DNA of 36,948 nt from Actinomycetota bacterium (GTDB lineage: Bacteria; Actinomycetota; Acidimicrobiia; IMCC26256; JACPCJ01), in contig JACPCJ010000108.1 in the NCBI GenBank assembly GCA_016179865.1, forward strand, positions 1 to 36,948. The letters run 5' to 3'. A program made the position numbers and the translations under genes. Positions 1 to 7,543 of this stretch are shown here, one piece after another. Numbering within the stretch: the first letter of the stretch is position 1; each line of letters opens with the position of its first letter. Below the pieces are notes generated by a model, which worked only from the letters and a program-made list of their open reading frames with translations, did no database searches and had not been told where the DNA came from.

Positions 1-2
1 AG

Positions 3-203
3 GACGGCGGGCCCACCGACCTCGGGAACCTGGTGCTGTTGTGCTCGTATCACCACCACTTCCTGCATGAGGGCGGCTGGAAGATCCGCGGGAACCCCGT
101 GGGGGAGCTGGAGTTCATACGACCAGACGGGTCGGTGCTCCATGGCCGAAGGCCCGGGCTCCGACCAGAGCTCCACAATCTGCTCTTCCCTCCTGCGGCG
201 TAG
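3..203 (+). CDS. HNH endonuclease domain protein, C-terminal end (DUF222/13E12-type), 5' truncated
   Basis: Only the last 66 residues are in the window; the reading frame is open from the left edge and stops at TAG 201-203. The fragment contains GNLVLLCSYHHHFLHEGGW, the end of an HNH nuclease fold: a zinc-type Cys followed by His-His and a further His before the Gly-Gly-Trp that closes many actinobacterial DUF222/HNH (REP13E12-like) proteins. After it come a short beta-rich segment (GELEFIRPDG) and a proline-rich end. These proteins are common, often multicopy, and of uncertain role; some are thought to be selfish or recombination-linked. The N-terminal DUF222 part is outside the window, so the family is inferred from the HNH end alone. 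Confidence 0.72.
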   Translation, partial: DGGPTDLGNLVLLCSYHHHFLHEGGWKIRGNPVGELEFIRPDGSVLHGRRPGLRPELHNLLFPPAA

Positions 204-305
204 CGCCGAGGGCTTTGTGGCACTCCAGCGCGGCCTGCACGTGCGACCCCGGATGCACACCGGCGGGAAACCGGCCATCCTGAGTACACGAGGAAGGAGG
301 CATCG

Positions 306-695
306 ATGAGCGACAACCCGATCGACCGATTTCTGGACGCGGTGCAGACGGCGGGGTTCACCGACACGGACGTGTTCGCCGAAGAGGCGTTCTCGGATTC
401 GACGCCGCCGATGTGGCGGCTCCAGGTCCGGGGAGCGGCGGAGATGCGGGCGCAGTATTCGAAGTGGTTCGACCACGAGGCGGAGCTGACGGAACTCCGG
501 CGCACCCCTATCCCCGACGGCGAGCTGCTCGAGTACACCCGCCAGTGGAGCCAGGACGGTGTGCCCCACAAGGCGCACCACATCCACCGGCTCACGGTGG
601 CGGATGGCAAGATCGTCGAGGACGCCCACTGGTGTGGCGGCCGCTGGCCCGAGTCGTTGCTCCAGGAGATCGCCGACGCCGGCCATCAGGTGTGA
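306..695 (+). CDS. NTF2-like/SnoaL-like fold protein
   Basis: A 129-residue protein starting at ATG 306 behind a very strong ribosome binding site (AGGAAGGAGG at 291-300, five bases before the ATG). Its size and pattern (N-terminal helix NPIDRFLDAVQTAGF, then a strand-rich half with EYTRQWSQDGVPHKAHHIHRL and VADGKIVEDAHWCGGRW) fit the nuclear transport factor 2 / SnoaL superfamily, in which a cone-shaped pocket binds small hydrophobic ligands or forms a small catalytic site. The phrase 'gKIvEd..w' in the last third is typical of that fold. No catalytic residues can be assigned. It lies 16 bases upstream of the nitrilase pseudogene and was probably co-transcribed with it, so a role in the same small-molecule pathway is possible. 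No signal peptide or membrane segment is seen. Confidence 0.6.
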   Translation: MSDNPIDRFLDAVQTAGFTDTDVFAEEAFSDSTPPMWRLQVRGAAEMRAQYSKWFDHEAELTELRRTPIPDGELLEYTRQWSQDGVPHKAHHIHRLTVADGKIVEDAHWCGGRWPESLLQEIADAGHQV

Positions 696-711
696 GGGGG
701 AGGGTCGCGCC

Positions 712-1700
712 ATGGAAGCGACGCAGCGCGTGACAGCGGCGGCCGTGCAGGCCGCTCCCGTCTTCTTGAACCGGGACGCCACGATCGAGAAGGTGGGCCG
801 GCTCACCAAGGAGGCGGCGGCCAACGGTGCCGGGCTGGTGGCGTTCCCTGAGACGTTCGTCCCCACCTACCCCGACTGGGTGTGGACCCGGACTGGGTGT
901 GGCGCACGACGCCGTGGTCGGACACCGAGTGGTACGAGCGCCTGTACGACCAGTCGGTCGACGTGCCTGGTCCCGCCACCGGCGCCCTCGGTGCCATCGC
1001 GGCCGACTCCGGGTCGTACCTCTCCATCGGCGTGAACGAGCGTGACGGCGGCACGCTCTACAACACCAACCTGTACTTCGCTCCCGACGGATCGCTGCTG
1101 GGCAGGCACCGAAAGCTCATGCCGACCGGGGGAGAGCGCTTGGTGTGGGGCCAGGGCGACGGCTCCCGCCTGGAGGTCTTCGACACTCCCTTCGGGCGCC
1201 TGGGGGGGCTCACGTGCTGGGAGAACTACATGCCCCTGGCCCGGGCCGCCCTGTACGCCGAAGGGATCGACGTCTACGTAGCCCCCACGTGGGACAACTC
1301 CGACGTGTGGGTGTCGACCCTCCGTCACATCGCCAAAGAGGGGCGGATCTACGTCGTGGGGGTCAACTTCTGTGTACGCGGGTCTGACGTGCCCCGAGAC
1401 CTTCCGCACGCCGAGGAGATCTACGGGGGCGACGACGACTGGCTCGCGCGCGGGAACAGCACCATCGTCGGGCCCGAGGGCGAGGTCCTCGCCGGGCCCC
1501 TCGTTGAAGAGGAGGGCATCATCTACGCGGAGATCGATGCCCGGCACGCGCGCAAGGTGCGCCGCCAGTTCGACGCCGTCGGCCACTACGCCCGCCCCGA
1601 CGTCCTCCGTCTGGTGGTGAACCGAGGGGAGTCGCCGGCAATCCGCGCCGACGATGCTTCCGTGCCGGGCGGGCCGTCTGGCGACGGCGACCCCGCGTGA
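712..1700 (+). pseudogene. nitrilase (carbon-nitrogen hydrolase), frameshifted by a 17-bp tandem duplication
   Basis: Two overlapping frames together make one nitrilase. The start is ATG 712 with a GAGGGGGAGGG Shine-Dalgarno sequence at 695-705. The first frame carries the catalytic Glu in LVAFPETFVPTYPDWVW (Glu47); the second carries the Lys in LLGRHRKLMP and the Cys in LGGLTCWENYMPLARAAL, so all three catalytic residues survive. The CWENYMPLAR context is that of true nitrilases (nitrile to acid plus ammonia). The frames break at a direct duplication: 869-885 and 886-902 are 17-bp neighbours differing at one base. Removing either unit restores the family sequence PDWVWRTTPWSD and one 323-residue frame. 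As it stands translation would end soon after residue 60, so the gene is broken unless this is a sequencing error. A restart at GTG 882 would lack the catalytic Glu. Confidence 0.85.
869..902 (+). repeat. 17-bp tandem duplication disrupting the nitrilase
   Basis: Units 869-885 (ACCCCGACTGGGTGTGG) and 886-902 (ACCCGGACTGGGTGTGG) lie side by side and differ only at the fifth base. The length is not a multiple of three, so the second unit throws the nitrilase out of frame. Confidence 0.9.
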
Positions 1701-1717
1701 TTCGCCGTCGGTCGGCG

Positions 1718-1723
1718 TAAGGT
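1718..1723 (+). promoter_or_regulatory. putative -10 element (TAAGGT) of a leaderless start
   Basis: TAAGGT ends 8 bases before ATG 1732. There is no Shine-Dalgarno sequence in the gap (TCTCGATC). The same TANNNT-N8-ATG arrangement occurs at three other genes in this window, which supports leaderless transcription. No clear -35 box is visible. Confidence 0.4.
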
Positions 1724-1731
1724 TCTCGATC

Positions 1732-3093
1732 ATGGCGGCGCCCGGGGACGTCCGCTACGCCCGTACGCACGACGGGATCGACGTGGCCTACATGGTCACG
1801 GGCGAGGCGGCCCGCGACGTCGTCGTGGTTCACGGGTTCACCACCCACCTCGACCTGATGTGGGACGTGCCCTGGTACCCGTACTGGACCCAGCGCCTGG
1901 GCGAGCACTTCCGCGTCATCCAGTTCGACAAGCGCGGCACCGGGCTCTCCGACCGGTCGCTCGGGCTCGGGAGCATCGAAGACCGAGCGCGCGACATCCT
2001 GGCCGTCATGGACGCGTGTGGGTCCGAGCAGGCGTCGATCGTCGGTATCTCCGAGGGCGGGCCGATGGCGCTTGCCTTCGCTGCACTCAATCCGGGGCGC
2101 GTCGATCGGTTGGTTCTGTACGGCTCGATGGCGCGCGTCCTGCGAGCGGACGACTATCCGGACGGCGTGGACGAAGCGGTCGGCGCTGCCTTTGTCGAGT
2201 GGATCGGCCGGATCTGGGGGACGGGCGAGGCGCTCGGGACGCTCTTCATGACCCACGCGCCCGACCCGGAGGCCGCCCTCCGCACGGCGGCGCAGTGCGA
2301 GCGCAACGCCTGCACCCCGCAGATGGCACAGCAGATCATGCGCCACAACGTCGACGTCGACGTCCGGCCGGTGCTCGCGGGCATCTCGGCCCCCACGCTG
2401 GTGATGCACGTCACGGACGATCCCTTGGTGCAGGTGGCCTGGGGTCGCTATCTGGGAGAGCACGTGCCGGATGCCGAGTACTTCGAGTGCCCGGGTGACT
2501 TCCACTGCACGTGGCGGGTGGACGAGTTCGAGCCGTTCATGGAGCGGGCGGTCGCCTTCCTCGTGGGCGGCGCCGGCGGGGTGCCGGCTTCACGCCCACC
2601 GGTCGACGGCCACCGGGTCGTGTCCACCGTCCTGTTCACCGACATCGTCGGGTCTACCGAGCTGGCGGCTGAGCTCGGGGACGGGGCCTGGCGCGAGATC
2701 CTGGAGCAGCACGACCGGGTGGCGGCGGACCGGGTCGCCCGCTCGGGCGGTCGGGTCGTGAAGTCCACCGGCGACGGTCTGCTGGCGGTGTTCGACGGGC
2801 CGTCGCGTGCGATCTTGTCGGCCTGCGAGACCCGGGCCGGCGTGGCTCCTCTCGGGCTGAAGATCCGGGCCGGCGTTCACGTCGGCGAGATCGAGCGTCG
2901 CGGTGACGATATCGGCGGCATCGGGGTACACATCGCGGCGCGGGTGGCCGCGTTGGCGGGCGCGGACGAGGTCCTCGTCACCCGTACTGTGCGGGACCTC
3001 ACCATGGGCTCGGGGTTGGAGTTCCACGGGCGTGGCCGTCACGCCCTGAAGGGCATTCCTGAGGATTGGGATCTTTACGCGGTCAACCACTGA
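1732..3093 (+). CDS. alpha/beta hydrolase fused to a class III adenylate/guanylate cyclase (LipJ/Rv1900c-like)
   Basis: 453 residues. Residues 1-280 form an alpha/beta hydrolase: oxyanion region VVVVHGF, nucleophile Ser107 in GISEGG, an acid at Asp229/230 (HVTDDPLV) and His258 (GDFHCTW). Residues 295-453 form a class III nucleotidyl cyclase domain: metal Asp304 (LFTDIVGSTE), Lys344 and Asp348 (VVKSTGDGLLAVF), purine-contact Asp393 (DDIGGIGVHIAAR) and transition-state Arg404; His400 stands where mammalian cyclases have the ribose-positioning Asn. Order and length match mycobacterial Rv1900c (LipJ, about 460 residues), in which the cyclase dimerises; the ligand sensed or hydrolysed is unknown. 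The ATG at 1732 is chosen because the fold begins there and a -10-like TAAGGT lies just upstream; the longer frame from 1654 overlaps the nitrilase. Predicted to be cytosolic. Confidence 0.88.
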   Translation: MAAPGDVRYARTHDGIDVAYMVTGEAARDVVVVHGFTTHLDLMWDVPWYPYWTQRLGEHFRVIQFDKRGTGLSDRSLGLGSIEDRARDILAVMDACGSEQASIVGISEGGPMALAFAALNPGRVDRLVLYGSMARVLRADDYPDGVDEAVGAAFVEWIGRIWGTGEALGTLFMTHAPDPEAALRTAAQCERNACTPQMAQQIMRHNVDVDVRPVLAGISAPTLVMHVTDDPLVQVAWGRYLGEHVPDAEYFECPGDFHCTWRVDEFEPFMERAVAFLVGGAGGVPASRPPVDGHRVVSTVLFTDIVGSTELAAELGDGAWREILEQHDRVAADRVARSGGRVVKSTGDGLLAVFDGPSRAILSACETRAGVAPLGLKIRAGVHVGEIERRGDDIGGIGVHIAARVAALAGADEVLVTRTVRDLTMGSGLEFHGRGRHALKGIPEDWDLYAVNH

Positions 3094-3202
3094 CCGGGCG
3101 ACGCGTGCGGCAGACGGCCACAGGAGGAGGCGTGGCCCTGGTGGATAGAGTCGACGAGCTCGATGGCAACGACCCAACGAGCACCAAGTGACAGGAGGGG
3201 CG

Positions 3203-3445
3203 ATGGCTGGTGTCGAGGCAAGAGACTTCGGAACTCCCGATGAGACGCGGACCCCGGAGAAGACGACGGTCGAGTTGGTGCGGTTCTCCGCCGGCGAGAT
3301 CGGCCGCTACGACGACGGGAGCGAGGTCGACCTGACCGCCGGGAGCGTGTACCGGGTTGCGCCCGGCCACGACGCGTGGAACACCGGCGACGAGCCGGCG
3401 GTCTTCGTGGAGTTTCAGGGAGCTTCTCACTACGCCGAGGGCTGA
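3203..3445 (+). CDS. small cupin-fold protein, apparently lacking its middle
   Basis: 80 residues from ATG 3203, with AGGAGGGG at 3193-3200 just upstream. The first third (DFGTPDETRTPEKTTVELV) and the last half (GSVYRVAPGHDAWNTGDEP then VFVEFQGASHY) match, from memory, the two ends of a common actinobacterial cupin family of about 120 residues. In that family a segment with the first cupin motif (around a PGWRW-type strand and its metal-binding His) lies between them. Here VRFSAGEIGR runs straight into YDDGSEVDLTAG, so about 40 residues seem to be missing and only the second-motif His in PGHDAW remains. Either a deletion derivative or a naturally short cupin; metal binding is doubtful. The 109 bases upstream hold no other gene; TAGAGT at 3146 could be a weak -10. 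Confidence 0.6.
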   Translation: MAGVEARDFGTPDETRTPEKTTVELVRFSAGEIGRYDDGSEVDLTAGSVYRVAPGHDAWNTGDEPAVFVEFQGASHYAEG

Positions 3446-3530
3446 CGACCCGGAAGTCTGGATTCCCCGTCCGAAGCTCGGAGCCGACGAGCTGGCGGCG
3501 TAGCCGAGCGGGGCTCAGGCGCGCCTCCCG

Positions 3531-3536
3531 TAAGCT
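3531..3536 (+). promoter_or_regulatory. putative -10 element of tRNA-Gln
   Basis: TAAGCT lies 12 bases before the mature tRNA 5' end, at the right distance for a short 5' leader. No convincing -35 box is seen, so this rests on position and the TANNNT pattern. Confidence 0.3.
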
Positions 3537-3548
3537 GGCTGCACACAT

Positions 3549-3620
3549 TCGGGGGTGGTGTAACAGGCAACACGCGAGGTTTTGGTCCTCGAATTCCGGG
3601 TTCGATCCCTGGCCCCCGAG
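3549..3620 (+). tRNA. tRNA-Gln (anticodon TTG)
   Basis: A full cloverleaf can be drawn. The acceptor arm TCGGGGG (3549-3555) pairs with CCCCCGA (3613-3619), discriminator G3620. D arm 3558-3573 has a short stem GTG/CAC. Anticodon stem CGAGG/CCTCG (3575-3579, 3587-3591) closes the loop TTTTGGT with anticodon TTG at 3582-3584. A four-base variable loop is followed by the T arm CCGGG-TTCGATC-CCTGG (3596-3612). CCA is not encoded. A tRNA-Gln directly before glmU is the usual actinobacterial arrangement. TAAGCT at 3531-3536 is a plausible -10 box. Confidence 0.95.
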
Positions 3621-3668
3621 CACTGGCCCGGGCATACGAAGGAAATGAATGAAGGGAGTTGGCAGCGC

Positions 3669-5120
3669 ATGACCTATCGCCCGTTCGCCGCTGTGGTACT
3701 CGCCGCCGGCGAGGGCACGCGCATGCGTTCGGAGACCCCCAAGGTCCTGCACCCGCTGTGCGGGCGTCCGATGGTGCTCCACGTCGTAGACGCCCTCTCC
3801 GAGCTGCCGCTGGAGCGCATCGTCGTGGTGGTCGGGCACGAAGCGGAGCGGGTCACCAAGGCGCTCCAAGAGCAGGTCTCGACCGACGTGCCGATCGAGT
3901 TCGTGGAGCAGCGCGAGCAGCGAGGGACGGGCGACGCCGTCTCGTGCGCCCTCATGCTGTTCGACGACGGCGACGACGTCGAGGACGACATCATGGTCCT
4001 GCCCGGCGACCACGTCCTCCTCCTGCCCGAGACCCTGGCCACCCTCGCCCGGGCTCACCGCGAGGCCGACGCCGCCGCCACGCTCCTCACGGCCCGCGTC
4101 GACGACCCGCGGGGCTACGGGCGGGTCGTCCGCGGGAAGGACGACCGGGTCGACGCCGTCGTGGAGCACGCCGACGCCACGGCCGAAATCCTTGCCATCG
4201 ACGAGGTCAACACGTCGGTCTACTGCTTCCGCCGGAACCTGCTGACCCCGGCCCTGCGGCGTTTGTCGCCCGAGAACGCCCAGTCGGAGTACTACCTGAC
4301 CGACGCCGTCGAGGTGCTCTCGGCGGCTGGGCACCGGGTCATCGCCGTGGAGGCCATCGACCCCGCCGAGGCGCTGGGGGTGAACGACCGCGAGCAACTG
4401 GCGGCGGCCGAGGGCGAGCTTCGGCGGCGCATCAACCGGCGGTGGATGCGGGCGGGGGTCACCATGGTCGACCCGGCCCGCACCTACATCGACGCCACGG
4501 TGGAGCTGGCGCCCGACGTGCGCATCCTCCCGGGCACGATCCTCGAGGGCCGGACGGTCGTCGGCGCGGGGTCGACCATCGGCCCCGACACCCGACTGGC
4601 CGACACGGTCGTGGGGGAGGGCGTCACGGTGAGTTCGAGCGTGGCGGCGGAGGCCGAGATCGGTGACGGGTCGACCGTCGGCCCCTTCGCCCACCTGCGG
4701 CCGGGCACGCGACTCGGCACGGGGGTGAAGGTCGGCGCCTTTGTCGAGACCAAGAACGCCGACGTCGGTGACGGCGCCAAGCTTCCCCACCTCTCCTATG
4801 TCGGCGACGCCGAGGTGGGCCCGGGTGCCAATATCGGAGCCGGCACGATTGTTGCCAACTTCGAGGGCGCCACCCGGCAGAAGAACGCGACGAGGATCGG
4901 CAAGGACGCCAACACGGGGAGCAACTCGGTGCTGGTGGCGCCCGTCGAGTTGGGCGAGGGCTCCTATGTCGCCGCCGGCGCCGTCGTGACGCAGAATGTG
5001 CCGCCGGGGGCGAAGGCCCAGGGTGTCCCGGCGACCATCGAAGAGGGCTGGGTCGAGCGCAAGCGCAGGCAGGCCGAACAGACAGAAGACTCAGGCGAAT
5101 CAGGGGAAGCCACGCCGTGA
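3669..5120 (+). CDS. glmU: bifunctional GlmU: glucosamine-1-phosphate acetyltransferase / GlcNAc-1-P uridyltransferase
   Basis: 483 residues. GlmU makes UDP-GlcNAc for peptidoglycan and other glycans in the cytosol. The N-terminal Rossmann-type half has the nucleotide-binding loop LAAGEGTRMRSETPKVLH (about residues 11-28), QRGTGDAV and the metal Asp of LPGDHVLL; the C-terminal half (about 260-460) is a left-handed beta helix with hexapeptide repeats (GPFAHLRPGTRLGTGVKVGAFVE) and the acetyltransferase region ending in KAQGVPA. Length is normal, with a short charged tail after residue 460. ATG 3669 is preferred because GAAGGGAG (3651-3658) lies upstream and the protein then begins at the conserved strand; ATG 3645 is an alternative. 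Its stop overlaps the prs start (GTGA), so the two are translationally coupled. Confidence 0.96.
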   Translation: MTYRPFAAVVLAAGEGTRMRSETPKVLHPLCGRPMVLHVVDALSELPLERIVVVVGHEAERVTKALQEQVSTDVPIEFVEQREQRGTGDAVSCALMLFDDGDDVEDDIMVLPGDHVLLLPETLATLARAHREADAAATLLTARVDDPRGYGRVVRGKDDRVDAVVEHADATAEILAIDEVNTSVYCFRRNLLTPALRRLSPENAQSEYYLTDAVEVLSAAGHRVIAVEAIDPAEALGVNDREQLAAAEGELRRRINRRWMRAGVTMVDPARTYIDATVELAPDVRILPGTILEGRTVVGAGSTIGPDTRLADTVVGEGVTVSSSVAAEAEIGDGSTVGPFAHLRPGTRLGTGVKVGAFVETKNADVGDGAKLPHLSYVGDAEVGPGANIGAGTIVANFEGATRQKNATRIGKDANTGSNSVLVAPVELGEGSYVAAGAVVTQNVPPGAKAQGVPATIEEGWVERKRRQAEQTEDSGESGEATP

Positions 5121-6091
5121 CCATGGAGCTCGTTACCAAGAAGCGCCTGATGCTCTTCAGCGGGCGATCGAACGTGCCCCTGGCCGAGGAGATCGCCCAC
5201 CACCTCGGCGTCTCACTGGGCGACGTCGATCTGTCGACGTTCGCCAACGGCGAGATCTACTGCCGCTTCGAAGAGAGCATTCGTGGGGCTGACGTGTTCA
5301 TCCTCCAGGCCCACGGCCACCCGATCAACGAGAACATCTTCGAGCAGCTCATCATGATCGACGCCGCCAAGCGGGCGTCGGCAAAGCGCATCACGGCCGT
5401 GTGCCCGTTCTACGGCTACGCCCGGCAAGACCGGAAGGCCGAGGGGCGCGAGCCCATCACCGCCCGGCTGCTGGCCGACATGTTCATGGCGGCGGGGATC
5501 GACCGGTTGGTCACGGTCGACCTGCACACGGGGCAGATCCAGGGGTTCTTCGACATGCCGGTCGACCACCTGCGTGCGCTGCCGGTGCTGGCCGACTACT
5601 TGGCTTCGGTTACCGAGGGGCCCGTCACGGTCGTCGCTCCCGACGCCGGCGGCGGCAAGCTCGCCCGGCACTTCGCCAACGAGCTCGACGCCGACATCGC
5701 CTTCATCGACAAGCGCCGGCCTCCCGGCACCCACAACCTCGCCGAGGCCATGGAGGTGGTCGGCAACGTCGAAGGCCGCACTTGCATCCTCGTTGACGAC
5801 ATGATCGACACCGGGAGCACCGTCACGAGTGCAGCGGAACTGCTGAAGGAGCGAGGGGCGGTCGAGGTGTTCATCGCCGCCACCCACGCCATCCTCTCCG
5901 ACCCCGCCGTCGACCGTTTGAAGAACGCGCCGGTGCGCGAGGTCGTCGTCACCAACACGGTGCCCGTCCCGGCGGAGAAGCAGTTCGAGAATCTGCGGGT
6001 GCTCTCGATCGCCGCCATCGTGGCCGACGCCCTCGACGCCGTCTTCGAGGACACCTCGGTCTCCGAGATCTTCCGCGGCCACAACCAATAG
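5117..6091 (+). CDS. prs: ribose-phosphate pyrophosphokinase (PRPP synthase)
   Basis: 324 residues; converts ribose 5-phosphate and ATP to PRPP, the precursor of nucleotides, histidine and tryptophan. Motifs in order: FSGRSNVPLAEEIAHHLG at the N terminus, FANGEIYCRFEESIRG, the ATP/flexible region YGYARQDRKAEGREPITARL, the DLHTGQIQGFFDMPVDHL segment, and the PRPP loop ILVDDMIDTGSTVTSAA. It starts at GTG 5117, overlapping the glmU stop by 4 bases; ATG 5123 is an in-frame alternative. The position after glmU is the standard actinobacterial order. One departure from the usual sequence is DAGGGKLARHFA where DAGGVKRA is more typical; the conserved glycines are kept. Confidence 0.96.
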   Translation: MTMELVTKKRLMLFSGRSNVPLAEEIAHHLGVSLGDVDLSTFANGEIYCRFEESIRGADVFILQAHGHPINENIFEQLIMIDAAKRASAKRITAVCPFYGYARQDRKAEGREPITARLLADMFMAAGIDRLVTVDLHTGQIQGFFDMPVDHLRALPVLADYLASVTEGPVTVVAPDAGGGKLARHFANELDADIAFIDKRRPPGTHNLAEAMEVVGNVEGRTCILVDDMIDTGSTVTSAAELLKERGAVEVFIAATHAILSDPAVDRLKNAPVREVVVTNTVPVPAEKQFENLRVLSIAAIVADALDAVFEDTSVSEIFRGHNQ

Positions 6092-6145
6092 CTCACACGT
6101 GTTGGTGGGTTGGCGGCTCGTTCCGCGCTCAAGCACAATGGAGGC

Positions 6146-6931
6146 ATGCGCGAAGTCACGTTGGCCGCCGCACCGCGCCCCCAGTCGGGTACCGGCCCGG
6201 CGCGTCGCATGCGACGCGAGGGGCTGGTCCCCGCCATCATCTACGGGCTCGAGACCGAGCCGGTGTCGGTGAGCGTGTCGGCCCAGGAGTTCTCCCACGT
6301 CATGCACCGCATCGGGCTGAACGCCCTGATCAACCTCGACGTCGCCGGTGGCGAGACGCAGCTCACCATGGCGCGAGAGATCCAGCGCCACCCGGTTCGG
6401 GGCGACCTGGTCCACGTCGACTTCGTCCGCATCCGAGCCGACCAGCCCGTGCAGGCCGAGGTCGCGGTGCACCTCCACGGTGAGCCCGAAGGTGGCAAGG
6501 AGGGCGGGGTCCTCGAACACGCGTTGTTCACGGTCACGGTGAGCGCCAAGCCCCGCGAGATTCCGGAGAGCTTCGACCTCGACGTGAGCGAGCTGAAGGT
6601 CGGCGAGCAGAAGCGGGTCGGCGACCTGCGGCCGCCCGAGGGCGTCGAGATCCTGAACGACCCTGACGCCGTTATCGCCAACGTGCTGGTCCCGCGGGTG
6701 ATCGAGGAAGAGGTTTTCGTCAGCATGGAGGAGCTCGCCGAGCTGGAGGGTCTCTCCGAGGACGAGCTTGCGGCGCTGAAGGAACTGGCGGCGGCCAAAG
6801 CGGAGGCCGAAGCCGAGGTGGAAGAGGGCACGGGCGCCGAGGGCGAAGGGGCCGAGGCCAAAGAGGGCACCGGTGCCGAGGGCGAGGCCGCGGCCGGCGA
6901 GGGCGCCGAGGGCGAGCCCTCGGAGCAGTAA
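6146..6931 (+). CDS. rplY: 50S ribosomal protein L25, general stress (Ctc) type
   Basis: 261 residues, the long CTC form of L25 that binds 5S rRNA. The N-terminal domain carries VTLAAAPRPQSGTGPARRM and EGLVPAIIYG; the second, TL5-like domain follows (HVDFVRI, VHLHGEPEG, then LRPPEGVEILNDPDAVIANV around residues 155-180). After residue 190 comes a long acidic alanine/glutamate tail with two copies of EGTGAEGE, probably disordered. ATG 6146 is chosen because the family starts with a short MxEV strand; a GGAGG sits only one base before it, too close to work as a normal ribosome binding site, so initiation may be leaderless from CACAAT (6134-6139). It follows prs and precedes pth by 3 bases. Confidence 0.92.
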   Translation: MREVTLAAAPRPQSGTGPARRMRREGLVPAIIYGLETEPVSVSVSAQEFSHVMHRIGLNALINLDVAGGETQLTMAREIQRHPVRGDLVHVDFVRIRADQPVQAEVAVHLHGEPEGGKEGGVLEHALFTVTVSAKPREIPESFDLDVSELKVGEQKRVGDLRPPEGVEILNDPDAVIANVLVPRVIEEEVFVSMEELAELEGLSEDELAALKELAAAKAEAEAEVEEGTGAEGEGAEAKEGTGAEGEAAAGEGAEGEPSEQ

Positions 6932-6934
6932 CTC

Positions 6935-7534
6935 ATGCTGCGGCGGGAACGCCGCGGCGCCCCCGCAGACCTCCTCGTCGTCGGCCTCGGGAACCCCGGA
7001 GCCGAGTACGAGCACACCCGCCACAACGTCGGTGCCGACGTGGTGCTCACGCTCGCCCGCCGCCACGGCGCCCACCTGAGGCCGCTGAAGGGGCAGGTGG
7101 TCACCGACGAGGTCGTCGTCGGCGGGCGCCGGCTCGCCCTCGGGATCCCCCTCACCTACATGAACGAGTCGGGCGGCGCCGTGCGCCGGTTGGTCGACCG
7201 CTACGGCGTCGACACACCACGGGTGGTCATCGTGCATGACGAACTCGACCTCGGGCTCGGGGTGGTGCGGGTCAAGGCCGGTGGCGGCCTGGCCGGCCAC
7301 AACGGGCTCCGCTCGATCGACCAGCACCTGAAGACGCGGGACTTTCTGCGCGTCCGCATCGGGATCGAGAAGCCTCCCGATCCGCGACGGGGCGCCAGCC
7401 ACGTTCTGAGCGGGTTTTCGAAACGCGAGCGGGAAGCAATCGACGTCGCCGTCGAGGTGGCCGCCGACGCGGTAGAGGTGGTGCTGCGCGACGGCGTCGA
7501 CGCCGCCATGACGAAGTTCAACGCCCGGGGGTAG
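6935..7534 (+). CDS. pth: peptidyl-tRNA hydrolase
   Basis: 199 residues. Releases peptides from prematurely dropped peptidyl-tRNA in the cytosol. Visible motifs: VVGLGNPGAEYEHTRHNVG with Asn20 and catalytic His30, LTYMNESG with the second conserved Asn, the Asp of VIVHDELDL, and GGGLAGHNGLRSI with the third Asn. Length is normal for the family. It begins at ATG 6935, three bases after the rplY stop, with only a weak CGGAG upstream, so expression is probably coupled to rplY. The next gene begins at or just after its TAG. Confidence 0.96.
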   Translation: MLRRERRGAPADLLVVGLGNPGAEYEHTRHNVGADVVLTLARRHGAHLRPLKGQVVTDEVVVGGRRLALGIPLTYMNESGGAVRRLVDRYGVDTPRVVIVHDELDLGLGVVRVKAGGGLAGHNGLRSIDQHLKTRDFLRVRIGIEKPPDPRRGASHVLSGFSKREREAIDVAVEVAADAVEVVLRDGVDAAMTKFNARG

Positions 7535-7543
7535 GTGCCGGAC

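Noticed and set aside
882-1700. Independent nitrilase gene starting at GTG 882
   Set aside because: It would lack the N-terminal strand and the catalytic Glu, which are found in the overlapping upstream frame; a frameshifted single gene explains both.
3500-3530. GCCGAGCGGGGCTCAGGCGCGCC as a further repeat copy upstream of tRNA-Gln
   Set aside because: No GGCC-CGAGC-GGCC hairpin can be formed and the second loop is absent.
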